A stretch of DNA of 64,000 nt from Gigaspora margarita (GCA_009809945.1 WTPW01000371.1:156541-220540); one strand, 5' to 3'; counted from the stretch's first letter, positions 1 through 12,721 are shown. Made by a program: numbers and translations. Notes: a model not told the origin generated them from the letters alone.

Positions 1-1658
1 ATTTAGATAAGCATATACTAATTCTTTTATTTGCTTTTATTTATTTATATATATATATTTTAATGTTTTACTTATTATTATTATTATAGTGTTCTTGTAT
101 TGACTTGACAATATGTCTCTATAACTTGATAGTATTCTTGTAGTAATTCATTTTATGTAGTGATTTGATATAGTAATTTGATAGCTGGGCTAAGCATAAT
201 AGTAGTAAAAAATATAAAAATGCAAATTAATACTTTTATTTGAAAAAAAAAGTAGTAATAATTTTCTTATTAGATTTGAGTTAAACAAAACACCTAACCA
301 GATTTCTGCTATTGCTAAAAAACAAATAAATATATTCTATTATAGTATTTGATACATGATATTATAAAATTTTAATAAGTCCAATTTTTAAATAATTTTT
401 TTCTAATTAACTAATCAAAACATTATATATATAACAATAGGCTATATTTTTTTAAATGCACAGATTTTAATTTTTTTTTCTCAAAAATCTCAATACAAAT
501 CGATTTTTACTTCTTATAACTATGAAATTATAGAGTCTAATTTTTATATTATATATTGTTTTCTAAAAATATTTTAATTCCATTTTTATTTGAATAGTCA
601 AAAAAAAGTTTTAAATAAATTAATAAGTTTAATTGGTCAAAATACAAATTTTATTCTATAGTTTGGTTATTGACACTTAATATTAATTTTTTTGAAATTT
701 TACTTTGTTGTTTTTTTATCATTAAGGCTATAAATTTAATTTAAATATTAATTTCAATTACAAAAAATACTAATAATTGATTTTATATAGTATATTAAAC
801 ACCCTAGTATTTTATGCAAAAAATGCAAAAATTATTAATTATATTGTTAAAATATATATGAACATTCGAATATATAAAAATTTAGCTATTTATATTTATA
901 ATAATTCATTTTTATTTGCTTTTATTTACTATTTTTGTAATTTGTGCAGATTATTAATTTTTGAAAATCTGCACAGAAAATTAAAAAATTTCTTTAATAG
1001 CCATTACCAGAGTTGCTAAATTTTGCAAATTTTTATTAATTGCTTTTTAAAAAATCTGCACAGATCTGTACTATTGGGTTCTATTTAAAAATTAATTAAG
1101 TATATACCTTTAGTATAAAAAAACCACTACATAAAAAAGTTAAATTATAAGAAAATTGTTGATTAGCCTTGGTTTAAACTTAATAAATTTTGTTTAATAT
1201 AAGAAATTTTATTAAAAAACTCTTAATTTAGAATATAAGAAAGTTTAGAATCAATACTTTTGAATTTATTTAGTTGTAATATAAAAGACCATGTAATGAA
1301 TATAGTTAATATCTAATTAAAGATTAGATTAAATTTCAGAATTAATATTCAAAATTAACTAAAATAAGAAAGAATTAATATATTTGTAGCTATGACTATT
1401 ATAGCCACATTCTATAATGCCAAATAAATTCCAAGATTATGTGTAATACAAAATTTAAAAAATTGATTTTTTAATAACACAAAATTTTGACTAAAATTTT
1501 GACTATGAAACCATCTTCTACACTCTAACAAAAAAAATTTCTTGCTGAATTTTGATATAAATTATATCTTCTTTCACTTCTAACTGACTAATATTATCAA
1601 CTGGTTTTTAAATTTTCTTATTTAGGAGATCTACCAATCAAATTATAAATTTTTATAA

Positions 1659-1698
<40 letters not shown>

Positions 1699-2585
1699 AA
1701 AAAAAAAGGCTAAAATTATGAGAAAAGGTATCTTTATTCCATGGGTACTATGTAACAACATGTGCTTTTTTTCCTAAGTTATCATTAGTCTATATGAAAA
1801 CATTATTTCATATAAACTGATAAAATTAAAATTGGTGTGCAAACAAAGTATTTTGAGGCTCAGATTTTAAAATTGTAATAGTTAAACAAATACTTTTTTT
1901 TTGAATTATTTTTTTAATAGATGCATTATTTATTCAAATAAAAATCTTTACATTTTTTTTAAAAAATGGAATGTTAATGAACTTATTATTCATTTTACGT
2001 TAATAAAATCTCTAAACACACAATTGTTTGAAGTATGCAGTAGCCTTAAAGCTTGTATTGGTAGTAGTTTTGACAATGCGATTCTGATGGTGTTTTTGGT
2101 AATAATTCTTATTGTAAAGATCAAATATGTTAATAAATAAACTAAATAATAATTCAAATTTATAAAATATGTGGTCACAAAGTTCTTTAAAACTACATTA
2201 CCTTAATCTTATACATTTTTCAATCATTGAATTATCATACATCATAGAGAATAGTTACAAATCTTACACTCATTGCTGAGGTCAATACCTGTGAGATCTG
2301 TTATTCTTGCTATTGTATTTGATTTGTTTATGCATATTCGGGTTTTCTTAGACTAAGCACCTTTACTTATGTTTAGTATTAAAATATATATATTCATAAC
2401 AATATTTTCAACCCTTCGCTGCTCATATCATTTTTAACAAAATAAAACAAAGCATTCATAATCTTTTTCATCTAAGCATTTCAATTTCTGCATTATTTAA
2501 CTTTTCAATACATAAATGAGGAAAATGATTTGATGGCGTATTGCACGTGTTGTACGTCATACCCATGGAATAATCCTGTTATTTT
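1..2585. other. AT-rich stretch without a supported gene
   Basis: No ORF here has convincing protein character; short ORFs are low-complexity translations of A+T-rich DNA. An A-homopolymer with one interruption lies at 1662-1707 and may be the tail of an old retroposon, but no flanking duplication was found. The segment near 925-1080 is a dispersed repeat, listed separately. Confidence 0.6.
925..1080. repeat. Dispersed repeat with CTGCACAG motifs (copy 1)
   Basis: This segment is recognisably similar, in the same orientation, to 34570-34735. Both carry a run of GTGCAGA/CTGCACAG motifs, then AAATTTCTT(T/C)AAT, a (T/A)GC..CAGAGT block and a second CTG(C/T)ACAG near the end. No clear terminal repeats or target duplication were seen, so the family is unassigned. 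Confidence 0.45.
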
Positions 2586-2682
2586 ATGGGTATCGGTGAA
2601 TAGATTAACAGTAACCATGTGGCCTTCGGCCACGTGATTTTAATATTAACCTATGAAATACACTGTGTTCACCGATACCTAT
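2586..2682. mobile_element. Small full-length hairpin element (MITE-like)
   Basis: The outer inverted repeats GGGTATCGGTGAA (2588-2600) and TTCACCGATACCT (2668-2680) enclose a perfect inner stem, GTGGCC-TTC-GGCCAC (2619-2633). The intervening arms also pair imperfectly, so nearly all of the ~97 bp folds back. It looks like a miniature inverted-repeat element; the target duplication is not clear. Confidence 0.55.
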
Positions 2683-4850
2683 TAAATAAACCTTGTCTTA
2701 GAACACTAAGAAAAAATGACGGAGAGTAAGTTTACCTATAATCCTTGCCCTATCCTTGACCTCTGCAACCCTAACCCTAATCTTAATTGCTTCGTTTACA
2801 TCCTCCAAATAAGGAAATTTGAAAAACGGGTCGGTAATATTAATCCTCCTAACCTCACCCAAACCTTACCTTTATCCACAAGAGCTTAGTTTTATAAAAA
2901 GAATTGTTTTGATACGTTACAAAAATTCATTGCAACCCATGGTTACAAATATATTAATCCGTTTTTTTTTTTAATTTTATATAAAAAATTTATTCGTCTG
3001 ACTGGTATAGTGTTTTAGTGTCTTAGTGTTTAATAATTTAATATATTAATGTTTTAGTAGCTTTTCAAGAGCTAAAACTACTTATCCTCGTTATAGTGAA
3101 GATTCGATATAGTGAAGTAAAGAATTTTGAGCACCAGAAACATGGTTACTTTTGATGGGATTATGATTACACTTCTATGTAAGTATCAAGAACGCTATTT
3201 ATGTAGTATATACTCAATAATATATGGTACTAAAAAACTAGAACACTAAGATACTAAAACATTGGTACACAAGCACTAAATCGCTAAAACGTTAAATCAC
3301 AAAACATGTCACTTTGTGTACTTACGGTACACTGCAGATTTATCTGATTTACAAGTACATTAGCATGTTGTATAACATGTAAAGAATCAGGAAAAAAACC
3401 ATTTTGCTCATAAAATTAAAATGTGAGGTAAAAAAAAAAAAAAACAGCAATTAGATTCTTAAAATTTTTTTTATTATTATGAATATTTAGCCAAAGCTGC
3501 ATAAAATAAAGCATTTTTAAAGTATTTTCGGTTATTAAATTCTATATATATAGAATTTTTTGTGATGACGGAGGGGGAGTGTCGTGGGAGAAGTGAGGAG
3601 TTGTGGGGGAAGGGAGGTAATGTAAAACGCAGGATAAAATTGGCCTCGTTTAAATATCATTCGTTGGCCATTCAATAATTAAAACAATACTAATGAAATT
3701 ACGATATAATAGTTTAGAAATTTAAGATATCATATTTATTTCATAATATGAAAGCTTTATTTAACATCGTAAAGAGAACACATGGCACGGTACTATATTT
3801 ATCAATAAATTTATATCTCTAAATATACCGTATTGAAATATCACCTAGATACATTAATATTTCTTTACATGTGATTATAGAACAATATAATTTAGAACAT
3901 TAACGAATTGGAAATTTTCTTACAAATTTAATATCTAATTATCGTTACATTAGATAAAATGAACGTGTCCACCAAATATATACCGATATATGAAAAAGCG
4001 TAATATAATAACAAAACGAAAAAGAAGGTAGTTCCAACTTTATCACGTAGTAATGTCCATAAGTGAAAGTGGAGTAAAGTTTTAACCTTGAGTTAATTTA
4101 GTTGTAAACGGTGAATTGAATGCTCCTTATCGGTTTTAGGTAAGGTCTTGCCTAACCGATTGACGAAAAATGCGATAGATATAATAATTTATTGGGATAA
4201 GAGAATTGAAAATGTGTCACATAGTGTATTCGAATTTTCATGGTAACGTTAATTTACTTTCATTTTGCTTATTCTATGTGTATTTATTTGTTCGAATTCA
4301 AGAATAAGCGGAATTTTTACATTTATCTTATTAATATACCCAAATTTTCTTGTTTAGTTAAAAAAAAAAAGGAGAGAAGACGGAAGACTCGACCATTTAT
4401 ATCAAAATTTGAGAAGTTAACATGTATATTGTTATTTATATATACTGTATAATGATTAATTAAAAAGATCATTCAATGTTTCTGTCAGGAGTAGTGTTGT
4501 TACACTGCACAAATAACATCATACTCCAAAAATTATGGAATAAACTCGTAAAATTGCGAAATTTAAGTCATTATATTTTAACAAAGAATCACTTGCCAAT
4601 TAAAAAATTGACGCAATAATCTTTGATCCTCTCCTTTGTAATGCTACCATGCTGCATTTATGCGTAAATGACGTCTTATGCCTTTACAATTAGGGAATAT
4701 ATATTCAAATCAATACTTTTCATTATTATGCTGTGAGCACGTCAAATATAAAAGAATAGGCGTTATTTAAATATTGACGATCAGACACAACAAAATCCTT
4801 AAAATTAATAATTTATGACTTGCTTGAGTTGGGATTCCGTTCTTTAAGTC
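2683..4850. other. Intergenic stretch, mostly unexplained
   Basis: No gene is supported. It contains a CCCTAACCCTAA-like patch (2768-2785), a weak foldback of AGTGTTTTAGTGTCTTAG-type motifs (about 3005-3055 against 3228-3290), and a purine-rich strand tract (about 3562-3617) that stands out from the A+T-rich surroundings. Confidence 0.45.
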
Positions 4851-5328
4851 TAATGATACGGTTCATGGAAAATCTTGGGTCGGTGTCGATCCTAAAAAGC
4901 TAGAATGGTCGACCGGCCGACTTTTTTTGGAAGTACAAGTTTTCTGATCAGAGTTAGTCTCCATATCTACAAATGTATAGAAATCCATCATGCCATTCCC
5001 CTTGCCAAAATTCTAGTGATACTAAATTATTTAGTTTTATTCGATTTGTATTTGAGAAATCATAGCACGTTATTACTTTATGTTTAATTATCTATGCAAC
5101 CAAACATACCAGTACATTTCCGTTCCTTACATTCATTATTCACTAACTAATGAATACCTGTTGTAAACCACTGGTTTATTATTATTATTTTCTTGACCTG
5201 AAAAATGCGTTATAAAAGAATCGATTCTAACATTTCTTTAATCGACCGGCCTAGCCTATAAAAGCGCAGGCTGAAGGTCGACCCACCAATCAAACCGGCC
5301 GTTGGGTCAGGGCCAGCCCATATCACTA
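4851..5328. mobile_element. Possible hAT-like foldback element
   Basis: The left end TAATGATACGG and the right end (minus strand TAGTGATATGG) are similar. Both arms carry GC-richer blocks with GGGTCGG/GGTCGACCGGCCGA on the left and CGACCGGCC, GGTCGACCC and GGCCGTTGGGTC on the right. This resembles the other motif-array elements of the window. No matching 8-bp duplication was found. Confidence 0.35.
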
Positions 5329-6213
5329 AATTTAGGGGGGGTTTGAAGCTAACCCAAATAAAAGATAATTATAGCGATAAATTGTCTCATTAAAACAATA
5401 TATGACGAAATAATTGTGCCACATCGCGCATTAATTTACTTTAATTAGAAAATCAGAAGTATGCACAATCGAAATATGATAACTAAATTTTTAATTTTTA
5501 TGTCCAACATGTACGTGCGTACGTAGTTATTTTTAACGATCTGATTGACTGATATAATGATTATAGTCATGATAATAATGTCTTAATAATATTGCCATAT
5601 CTCGCAAAGTAACGACGATTAATGATATACAGTCTTTTTTCCCGTAATTCGAGTAATATTTTGCCGATTTAAAAATAAGTTTACGATAGGCGTATCCGAT
5701 TGAGTCAAATTTCAAAAATATACAAAGCAATAGGTCTGTGATTTATGCGCAAATCACGGTAATTGCATGGGAAATGACGCGATTTGAACTAAGATGCTTA
5801 TTGGTTTGTTTTTATTATTGATTGCTATAAAAATTTTTGTTGCATATATATATAAACACAATCATAACACTCAAATGGAAGATCGTTAAATTTTAAGGTA
5901 AAATTACTTCAGATCATTTCTTATTAAGTAACATAGCTTCGCAGCACTAGGAACATGGCCGTAGCTAGAGTGTTTATCATAGAGGCCAGGTCATGTAAAT
6001 AATGACATGCTAAATACGAATTTGGCATGCCATTAGATACATTAATTGGGAAAAAATTGGCGAATAACTTTCATGGCAGTTGAAGATAACGTCAAGTAAT
6101 ACATAAATTACGTTTTGGATGTATTTCGATCAAAATTGGTTAGTATCTGCAAAACATTTAATGAACGCAATGCGCATATGATCAATGAATAAAATTCTGA
6201 AATATTCCCATCA
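5329..6213. other. Intergenic stretch, nothing recognised
   Basis: No gene, tandem repeat or long inverted repeat was recognised on either strand. Short ORFs lack protein-like composition. Confidence 0.4.
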
Positions 6214-6254
6214 CTAGGTATATGATGATTGTTGTCCGGAGCGAAGCGACGGAC
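6214..6254 (-). mobile_element. Helitron-like 3' terminus (minus strand)
   Basis: Read on the minus strand, a GC-rich stem-loop (6234-6254, outer stem GTCCG/CGGAC with an inner GC...GC pair) is followed 16 nt later by CTAG and then T. Helitron 3' ends consist of a short hairpin, about 10-15 nt, then CTRR, next to a T of the target. No 5' TC end and no Rep/helicase sequence were found, so this is only a candidate terminus. Confidence 0.3.
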
Positions 6255-6464
6255 TCATACTTCTATGCCGCTTTGATGACTGAAATTGCGATTTTGATGT
6301 TTTTAGAATGGAATTATCAAAAACGTATTTTCGGCATTTCCCCGTCTGTAACGCCTCTGAAAAATTCGATCTGCGACATACATACATAACGATAACCAGA
6401 TTTGTCAGGGCTGGGGTTATCTATGATCCGGACTTATACTGGTTTCCGGTTCCTAGCAATTAGT

Positions 6465-6607
6465 GATTAATCTAATAGCTTGGATGTGATAAATCATTAA
6501 TGTAGCAAACAGGCATTAGCTAATATAAATTTTTATTATCTAATGCTTATATGTCACTAATGTGGTTTATGATTCCCTGGTGCCAAATAAAAAGTATTAG
6601 ATTAATC
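6465..6607. mobile_element. Hairpin MITE with GATTAATCTAATA ends
   Basis: The left end GATTAATCTAATA is exactly matched by the reverse complement of the right end. The arms keep pairing imperfectly inward (GATAAATCATTAATGT against ACTAATGTGGTTTATGATT, CATTAGCTAATA against TTATCTAATG). Total length 143 bp; non-coding. Confidence 0.6.
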
Positions 6608-6749
6608 CGAATTTTCTTAATACGCTTTTTAACGCAACGATCAAATCATGTGAGGACATGTTATGACGTCATTTGGTTACTAGCACTAACAAATCGGCCT
6701 AAACTATACTATCACCTAACCCTAATTTAGGCCCTTCGAAGATATCACG

Positions 6750-7631
6750 GGGCTATACATGGTACAGAAATTATTGTGGCATAATTTCTACCTGAATTTT
6801 GGCATGCGGCAATGTCTAAATTTAAAATTCATGTCGCAACTAATGGTCAATGCCTAAATCCACAATTAATATCATAAGTGCCGAAAGTAATAAAGTATAA
6901 TGTAGTGATGTTAAGTTGTAATAAGAATAAAAAATGTACTGTAAATAAATTCGATTTATAATTTTATTTTATATTATCTTTCTTTCATTTTATTACAAAT
7001 TTGCAAGTTTATGTCATCTAAAAATACAACTGGACGACCACCAAAAGAAATGTGGAAATATATCGAAAAAGAAAGGCTCAAAGATCGTGTGCATTGTGGT
7101 GCAAAACTGTAAATGTGGTAAATCTTGAGTACATAGGAAACCGAAATATTTAGAAGATCTGAATGTACAGCAATTAGTAGTGATGTTAAACAAAATTTCT
7201 TAGAATTGTATTCGCGAGAAATCAACCTTTAGATGGCATTAATTCTAAATTTGTTGAAAACAAATTTAAAGACTGATAATATGGAATTCGATGTTGGCGC
7301 TTTGGTGGATAATTTAGAAAGTTGGGCATTTTTAAATAAGTAAATCAAAATGTATTTCATAATAATAAATAAGAAATAATTATAAATTGATTTTTTATTG
7401 TAAGTTTATATATACATATTATAGCGAAATTTTGACTGATAATAATTGTTACGCGTTATATAACAGTAGCTATAAATTATTAAAAGAAAAATTGCGCATA
7501 TATTTTGGATTTTGGCTTTTGTTTCGGATTGCGGCATAAATTATGGCTTACGGCTTTATTTCTGCTGAAAAATCAGTGCCTAAACACTTTTGGCGCAGTC
7601 GTAACTAATTTCTACGGCATGTATACACGGT
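6750..7631 (+). mobile_element. Decayed hAT-type element
   Basis: The left arm GGGCTATACATGGTACAGAAA pairs with the minus-strand right arm CCGTGTATACATGCCGTAGAAA. Motifs of the TGGCAT/TTTCTACC type recur inside both ends. Between them lies a BED-finger-like coding remnant (7011-7345), which suggests the two belong to one decayed hAT-family element. The target duplication is not evident. Confidence 0.4.
7011..7345 (+). pseudogene. BED-type zinc-finger fragment of a hAT transposase
   Basis: From the ATG at 7011 the frame reads a Gly-Arg-Pro-Pro-Lys box followed by MWKYIEKERLKDRVHCG, the usual start of BED zinc fingers in fungal hAT transposases. The frame then breaks with stops and shifts: a second Cys pair appears out of frame at about 7110-7120 and a short acidic tail runs to 7345. 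No catalytic domain follows. It is a broken N-terminal fragment; the hAT assignment rests on the BED-like opening and the flanking inverted ends. Confidence 0.4.
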
Positions 7632-7635
7632 GCTC

Positions 7636-8112
7636 CTTGTTCATAAAACTATCCAATGATTTGGTAGCGTTTATATTAGGGTTAGACGTAACAAAATAAG
7701 GAAACTTGAAGAATAAGGAACCAAGCGATAACTACCCCAGTATCGCCATCAAAAATTCACCCCTACATGACCAACAATAAAAGTTATAAGTTTCGTTTAC
7801 ATTAGGTTGTGATCAGGGTGAGTGCCTAGATAATGGTCTGGATTTTGGTTGTTATATAGTAAAATCGTTCAAGGAAAACTTTTGTTAAGCACGAAAGGTG
7901 ATTTCTTATGAAACTTTATAGAAATAAGCGATTTTTGAAAAAAAAGAACATAATTTACCTACATATCTCTATGTAAAAATGTACTTCGTAATGGAACGGA
8001 TATAACCATTTATTAAAATAAATAAAATATAATGAAAAGAAATAGCATGTAAATAATATGTGAACTGAAGTAAAAAGCGGCAAGGGATGCGGGTGTAACG
8101 AAAAAACAAATT
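7636..8112. other. Intergenic stretch, nothing recognised
   Basis: No gene, tandem repeat or inverted repeat was recognised. Overlapping minus-strand ORFs at its right edge are shadows of the neighbouring tandem repeat. Confidence 0.4.
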
Positions 8113-8208
8113 TCGGATGTAACAAATGATAAGAAAACATCGCAATAACAATATCGGATGTAACAAATGATAAGAAAACATCGCAATAACAATATCGGAT
8201 GTAACAAA
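8113..8208. repeat. 41-bp tandem repeat
   Basis: A 41-bp unit beginning TCGGATGTAACAAATGATAA occurs at 8113 and 8154 without visible change, followed by a partial third unit from 8195. Overlapping minus-strand ORFs here are by-products of the repeat. Confidence 0.85.
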
Positions 8209-8329
8209 AAAATTCAAGTGTAACGAATACACTATATAGAAGTTAATTATACCAACTTAGAAGTAATTGTAAGGGTTACAACCTTGTCCTAACCTTAAAC
8301 CTAAATCTTTTTTGATTATAAATAGATTT

Positions 8330-8470
8330 ATTTCGTCGGTAAAATGAGTTGGTAAGATGAATCTATCTGTAAAATATACTGTCTGTTGAAATAGTTATCT
8401 GTAAGATAACTTGTCTGTAAAATGATTGTTTGTGAACTAAGATTTTCGTGAAGTAATTGTTTATGAAATG
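8330..8470. repeat. Degenerate array of TGTCTGTAAAATGA motifs
   Basis: About seven units of roughly 15-20 bp of the form (G/C)T(C/G)(T/G)GTAAAATGA follow one another. Read on the minus strand they resemble the TTTCACCGACA units at 10337-10455 and the TTTCCCGACAG units of the foldback element at 50352-51008. This is probably one arm of a decayed member of that class. Confidence 0.5.
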
Positions 8471-8756
8471 AGCAGCCCCGCTATTCTAACACCTTTCTAA
8501 CTCTGTATAACACTTCCTAACCGCAGGCTCCTAAGTATCCTAAATGCAGCAATTATAAACACAACACCTTAATTGTAGCCTTAAATGAAACCCTCAGAAA
8601 TGCACGATATTGGGACCGAAACTTTAACAACGTGTATTTAAAGAACAACAAGAAAATTTGCATTTATAGAAGGATGCATTTACGGAGGTTTCACCGTATC
8701 ATAAACCCAACAACTCATTAAAACACAACCTTTAAATGAGATATTATGCTGCAATC

Positions 8757-9441
8757 TAGAGGTCCGAACCGGATGTAATTTCTTCACCCGGGTCACCCGT
8801 GTGAATTGAAATCAGGTGACCCGGATGAAAACGGGTTTTATATATGTTATGCGTCATTTATTGATTCCTGTCAGTTCGGAATCATTTTTGAATTTTCATC
8901 GAACAACGAATAATTGTACTTATTGAAAGCGAAAATGTAAAGAAAAAACAAGCATTTATTATTTATTGTCTATTCTTTCGTTTAGAATAATAATCACGAT
9001 AATATAAATTCGTGAATGTAAACAAATACTAGCAATTTGAAAAGTCGCTGTTTTAAAAGTTAAAAACCAGTAATTTATTTGTAAGATTGTAGAGATAAAG
9101 CAAATCATGTACTCAAACTTTGTGAATTTGCAAATATCCATATCTAATATCAATAAGGTGAAACAACAAAATCATTGCCCTGTGAAGTATTCATGCTTGT
9201 TAAGGCAAATGTTAATAAATCATATACTCTCAGTCAACCTTCAAAGTAAAGTTTCGAGTCAAATAGCAATAAAATAGTCTTTGTTATTAAATGAAGCGAC
9301 ATGATTTAATATTCAGAACGAATTATTAAAATGAATTAACATACAGTACCAACCGATTTGACCCGGGTTTCAAATCAGTGATCCGGGTCACCTGTTTTGA
9401 CCCGGATGACCCGGTTTACTATAACCCGGTTCGGAACTCTA
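8757..9441. mobile_element. hAT-like foldback element with CCGGGTCA-motif arms
   Basis: The ends TAGAGGTCCGAACCGG and, on the minus strand, TAGAGTTCCGAACCGGG match. The flanks CTGCAATC and ATGCAGTC agree at 6 of 8 bases, fitting an old 8-bp hAT duplication. Both arms carry repeated (A/G)ACCCGG(G/A)T(G/C)A units. The 685-bp element is non-coding. Confidence 0.6.
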
Positions 9442-10336
9442 ATGCAGTCACAAACTCTGACAACTGATACAGTTATTTGATTATAAGAATTACTGAAATT
9501 CATAAACTTTAATAAACGTTGATGCACACGTATTAAGGCTCAGTAGGTGTCAGACGAGGGCACTATGTTTTAATGTCAGGAGACACATTTAGGTAACCTG
9601 TGCCCGGGACTGCAAACCCTAATACTACATGTATCAATTTACATTCTCAATAAAGATACATGTAACTATGTGTGTATATATATTATAGATATCTAAAAGT
9701 TACATCGTTGCTTAAATTTGTGTACAAATTTTGAAATGACGATTAAGGTACGTACGTTGTGCTCAAAAAAAGTATATCACAGATACACAAAAGCACATAA
9801 GAATAATAACGATAAAAATTTTTTATCGCTATTATTAACCGCAAAATGGCAAGAAGAATTCAATTAAGAGATTTTGAAAAAAAAAACAAATTATTTTAAA
9901 GTAACTAAGAAATATGGTGTAATTAGTCTATATTAAACATTTTCAAGTGTTTGAATTAATATAACTTGTTAGACAGAAGATTTTTTAAACTGACCGATAA
10001 CTTAATAGAGCAATATCGATATAAGTTCTTAAATTTGCCAATAATTTTTTTTAAAAAAACTTCTGTATAAAAAATTGATGCGTTTTAGAGATTAATATTA
10101 TTTTAATTAAATATATATTAAATTCTATAACTTTTTACAAAAGCAAACTTTTAAAACTATATAAAATTACCAAAATATACATTAATTATTTACATTAGCG
10201 ATGACAGTAGAATCGTCCCAATGGGTTTCCGATGAATTTTTGAGTTACGACAAAATTATAGTTACACTTATTTATAGCTTAATAAAAGTTACGCCACAAC
10301 CTTGTTAAAAATAGTAATCAGCAATTATTGCTATTA

Positions 10337-10455
10337 ACGGGTAGCAATTATTTCGCCGACAATCACTTCACAGACATAACATTTCACCGACAATTTTCTC
10401 CGACAAGTTCATTTTACCGACAGTTTATTTCACCGAAGCTCATTTCACCGACAAA
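10337..10455. repeat. Array of TTTCACCGACA motifs (foldback arm)
   Basis: Six or seven degenerate units of about 17 bp, TT(T/C)(C/G)(A/C)CCGACA, follow a left end CGGGTAGCAATTATTT. That end matches the inverted ends of the 50352-51008 element (CGGGTTTATATTATTTT on its minus strand). The opposite arm is missing or was displaced by the next element, so this is a half element. Confidence 0.5.
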
Positions 10456-10552
10456 GTAATTCTGGTCATTGTCGTTAGGGTCATGGTAGTGTAACAGTTG
10501 ATTGGGAGAGCGAGTAAAACAATATAGACAATAGTGCCAATTTACACTCCAA

Positions 10553-10993
10553 CCCTGTAAGAAAAGTGGCACGTGTGATATCCGTGCCATTACGGGTATA
10601 CGCGTGAATTTTGGACCGCAAATGGACCGGATTTTGCAGCAGTTTACTAAGCCAAAATACACGTATTTTGGCACGTTCACTAAAATAACGGAAAGGCACG
10701 GGATAGTGCACCGTTTGACACGTGAGGTACGGGATGGTTTCTTTTCACCGTGCCATTTTTGGCACGTTCACCCGTAAATTTTGAACAGTAAATGGACCGG
10801 ATTTTGCAGCAGTTTACTAATCCAAAATCCACGGATTTTGGCACGGATTTTTGGCACGTTTTTCTACGGAGATTGCAGTGAAGGAACGGTTTGTGGACCG
10901 TGATTTGCACGTGAAATTTTTTGCGGAGGCACGTAATGGTTGGTTTTCCCGTGCCAATTTGGACCGTACCACGTGCCACTTTTTCTTACAGGG
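10553..10993. mobile_element. Foldback element with GGCACG motifs
   Basis: Ends CCCTGTAAGAAAAGTGGCAC and, on the minus strand, CCCTGTAAGAAAAAGTGGCA match over about 23 bp. Inside, GGCACG occurs many times in both orientations, and a block beginning AATGGACCGGATTTTGCAGC is directly repeated with a 170-bp period (10621 and 10791). The segment is GC-richer than its surroundings. Overlapping ORFs on both strands are artefacts of the repeats. Confidence 0.6.
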
Positions 10994-11668
10994 CAACCGT
11001 GTACGGGGAGAGAGATATAAATATACGGATTGAAGGTATGATTAACCAAAGGATGATCTATCACTAAATCAACACAATAAAATAAAGACGCTGACGCTGG
11101 TGATGCTAATATCGGGAATATCAATAATTCGATATCAAAAAAAATAATAAAAAGACATTATGCGAATGGTGAGGTCAGAAATGGGTATCGGGTTGATTTC
11201 GATCAGGTGATATCGATGTGGGTTTAATTCGGGAAAGGTTTGGAGGTTTCCCACAGGTGCAGGAATCTTATTTAGAGGGGTAAGGCGGGTTCTAAATCAA
11301 CTAGCAAATACTAGTCAATATAAAAGAGACAACGTTTATCTGAAAAATATTCAAACTAAAAGACTTTACTATAGACCAATCGGTAGTCCGATACGAATCA
11401 CGTGTATAATTTCAAAGATTAACAAGGCTATGTTAAACCAGAATTCGAGTCTTAATAAATCGATTCGAGGTTACAAGCAATTCAGTCCGTCGAATTGAGT
11501 TACGAAGGGTTTTATTAAAGTTACAAGTCAAATTCAAGGATAAGTATAATTTCTTTATTCAAGGGTAAAAGTCAAATGATTTATTTAATATTAAAGGAAG
11601 GGAATTCTTTATTAAATGACAATAGAACTTGAATGTCCTCTCCTGGCATTAAACTTGAGGTCTTTATT

Positions 11669-12102
11669 AGTGTTTCGATCCTATTCTTTAAGGGCCATCC
11701 GGATTAATTCGGATCCTACTTTGTGTATCCGGATGATAATCCGAATCTGGATAAATCCGAATTCAATTATTGAATCCGGATTCTATATGAGCACAAAGTG
11801 GCATCACTTTACTCATTACATTTACGAATTTGGCTACAATGTTAATATGAAGCTGTTTATTTGAAATATACCAAATTTATTTCAAATAGCTGACAAAATG
11901 AAATGCCAATTTCAAATTTAATAAATTAATAAGAAACGTGTCAGACAAATGCATTGAGCTATGTATCAAAAGATTAAGATCGAATTTAGTGTAGGAAGTT
12001 CTATAGCAAATTTACATAAGTTTTTTTTTTTTTTTTAGGTGTTATTAGTGATTTGACCCAGGTGGGTGTCACCCGGATATGCTATCCGGATTGGAACTCT
12101 AG
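11669..12102. mobile_element. Possible TAG-ended foldback element with ATCCGGAT motifs
   Basis: A left end TAGTGTTTCGATCC and a minus-strand right end TAGAGTTCCAATCCGGAT bracket several ATCCGGAT/TCCGGATTAATTCGGAT motifs (11695-11785 and 12070-12095). The design fits the other TAG-ended elements, but no target duplication was found and the left boundary is uncertain. Confidence 0.35.
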
Positions 12103-12596
12103 ATTGGTTAATCAGAAAAAAATCATTTAAAATTCTATCTTACTACGTATATAGTTGGTTGCGAATTTTATATGATACCACATATCAGATATAGATTTGG
12201 TTTTCATAGTGTATCGAATACCCCAATGCAGTATGGTTTTGAGTTAGCTCATATTGGAATTAACAGTTGTGGTTTCTATCACAATTTACTGTAAAATTTT
12301 GTTACAAAACTTCCGATTATTGTGGTGATTTGCTGTAAAAAAATTTCTGTACGGATGACCAGAATTGTATAGTATGGGAAATTACAGTATGGTACCGGTA
12401 TTATATATGCTTAACGCAACTGTTGAAGCCTGAAGTTGCATGACGCATGACGCAACTCATCCATATGTTTTTAAGGGTCACGTAAGCAGTTGAGTCAGGT
12501 CACGTGAGCCAGGTTAGGCATCATTAACCCTAACGTTAATATATATAACACCGGATCAGTATGGTACAGCTTTTAAAATTTGGGGTGTACTATACT

Positions 12597-12721
12597 TATA
12601 CTGATATGCTCACCCATACCATAATGATTTGTGAAAATACTAATCGATACCATACCAGTCCGGTATGGTATCGATTAGTATTTTCACAAATCAATATGGT
12701 ATGGGTGAGCATATCAGTATA
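12597..12721. repeat. Near-perfect 60-bp-arm palindrome
   Basis: Two 60-bp arms (12597-12656, 12662-12721) are inverted copies with a single visible mismatch, separated by the 5-bp loop AGTCC. Such a palindrome could extrude as a cruciform. It lies directly against the left end of the next element, and related CAGTATGGTA motifs occur upstream at 12222, 12385 and 12557. Confidence 0.9.

Noticed and set aside
2718..2891. 57-codon ATG-initiated frame near CCCTAACCCTAA
   Set aside because: It depends on simple telomere-like wording and shows no domain or splice support.
7011..7345. Functional zinc-finger gene
   Set aside because: The frame breaks repeatedly after the first Cys region and no other domain follows.
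10414..11124. Several overlapping ORFs on both strands
   Set aside because: They are by-products of the GC-richer GGCACG foldback element and its 170-bp direct repeat.
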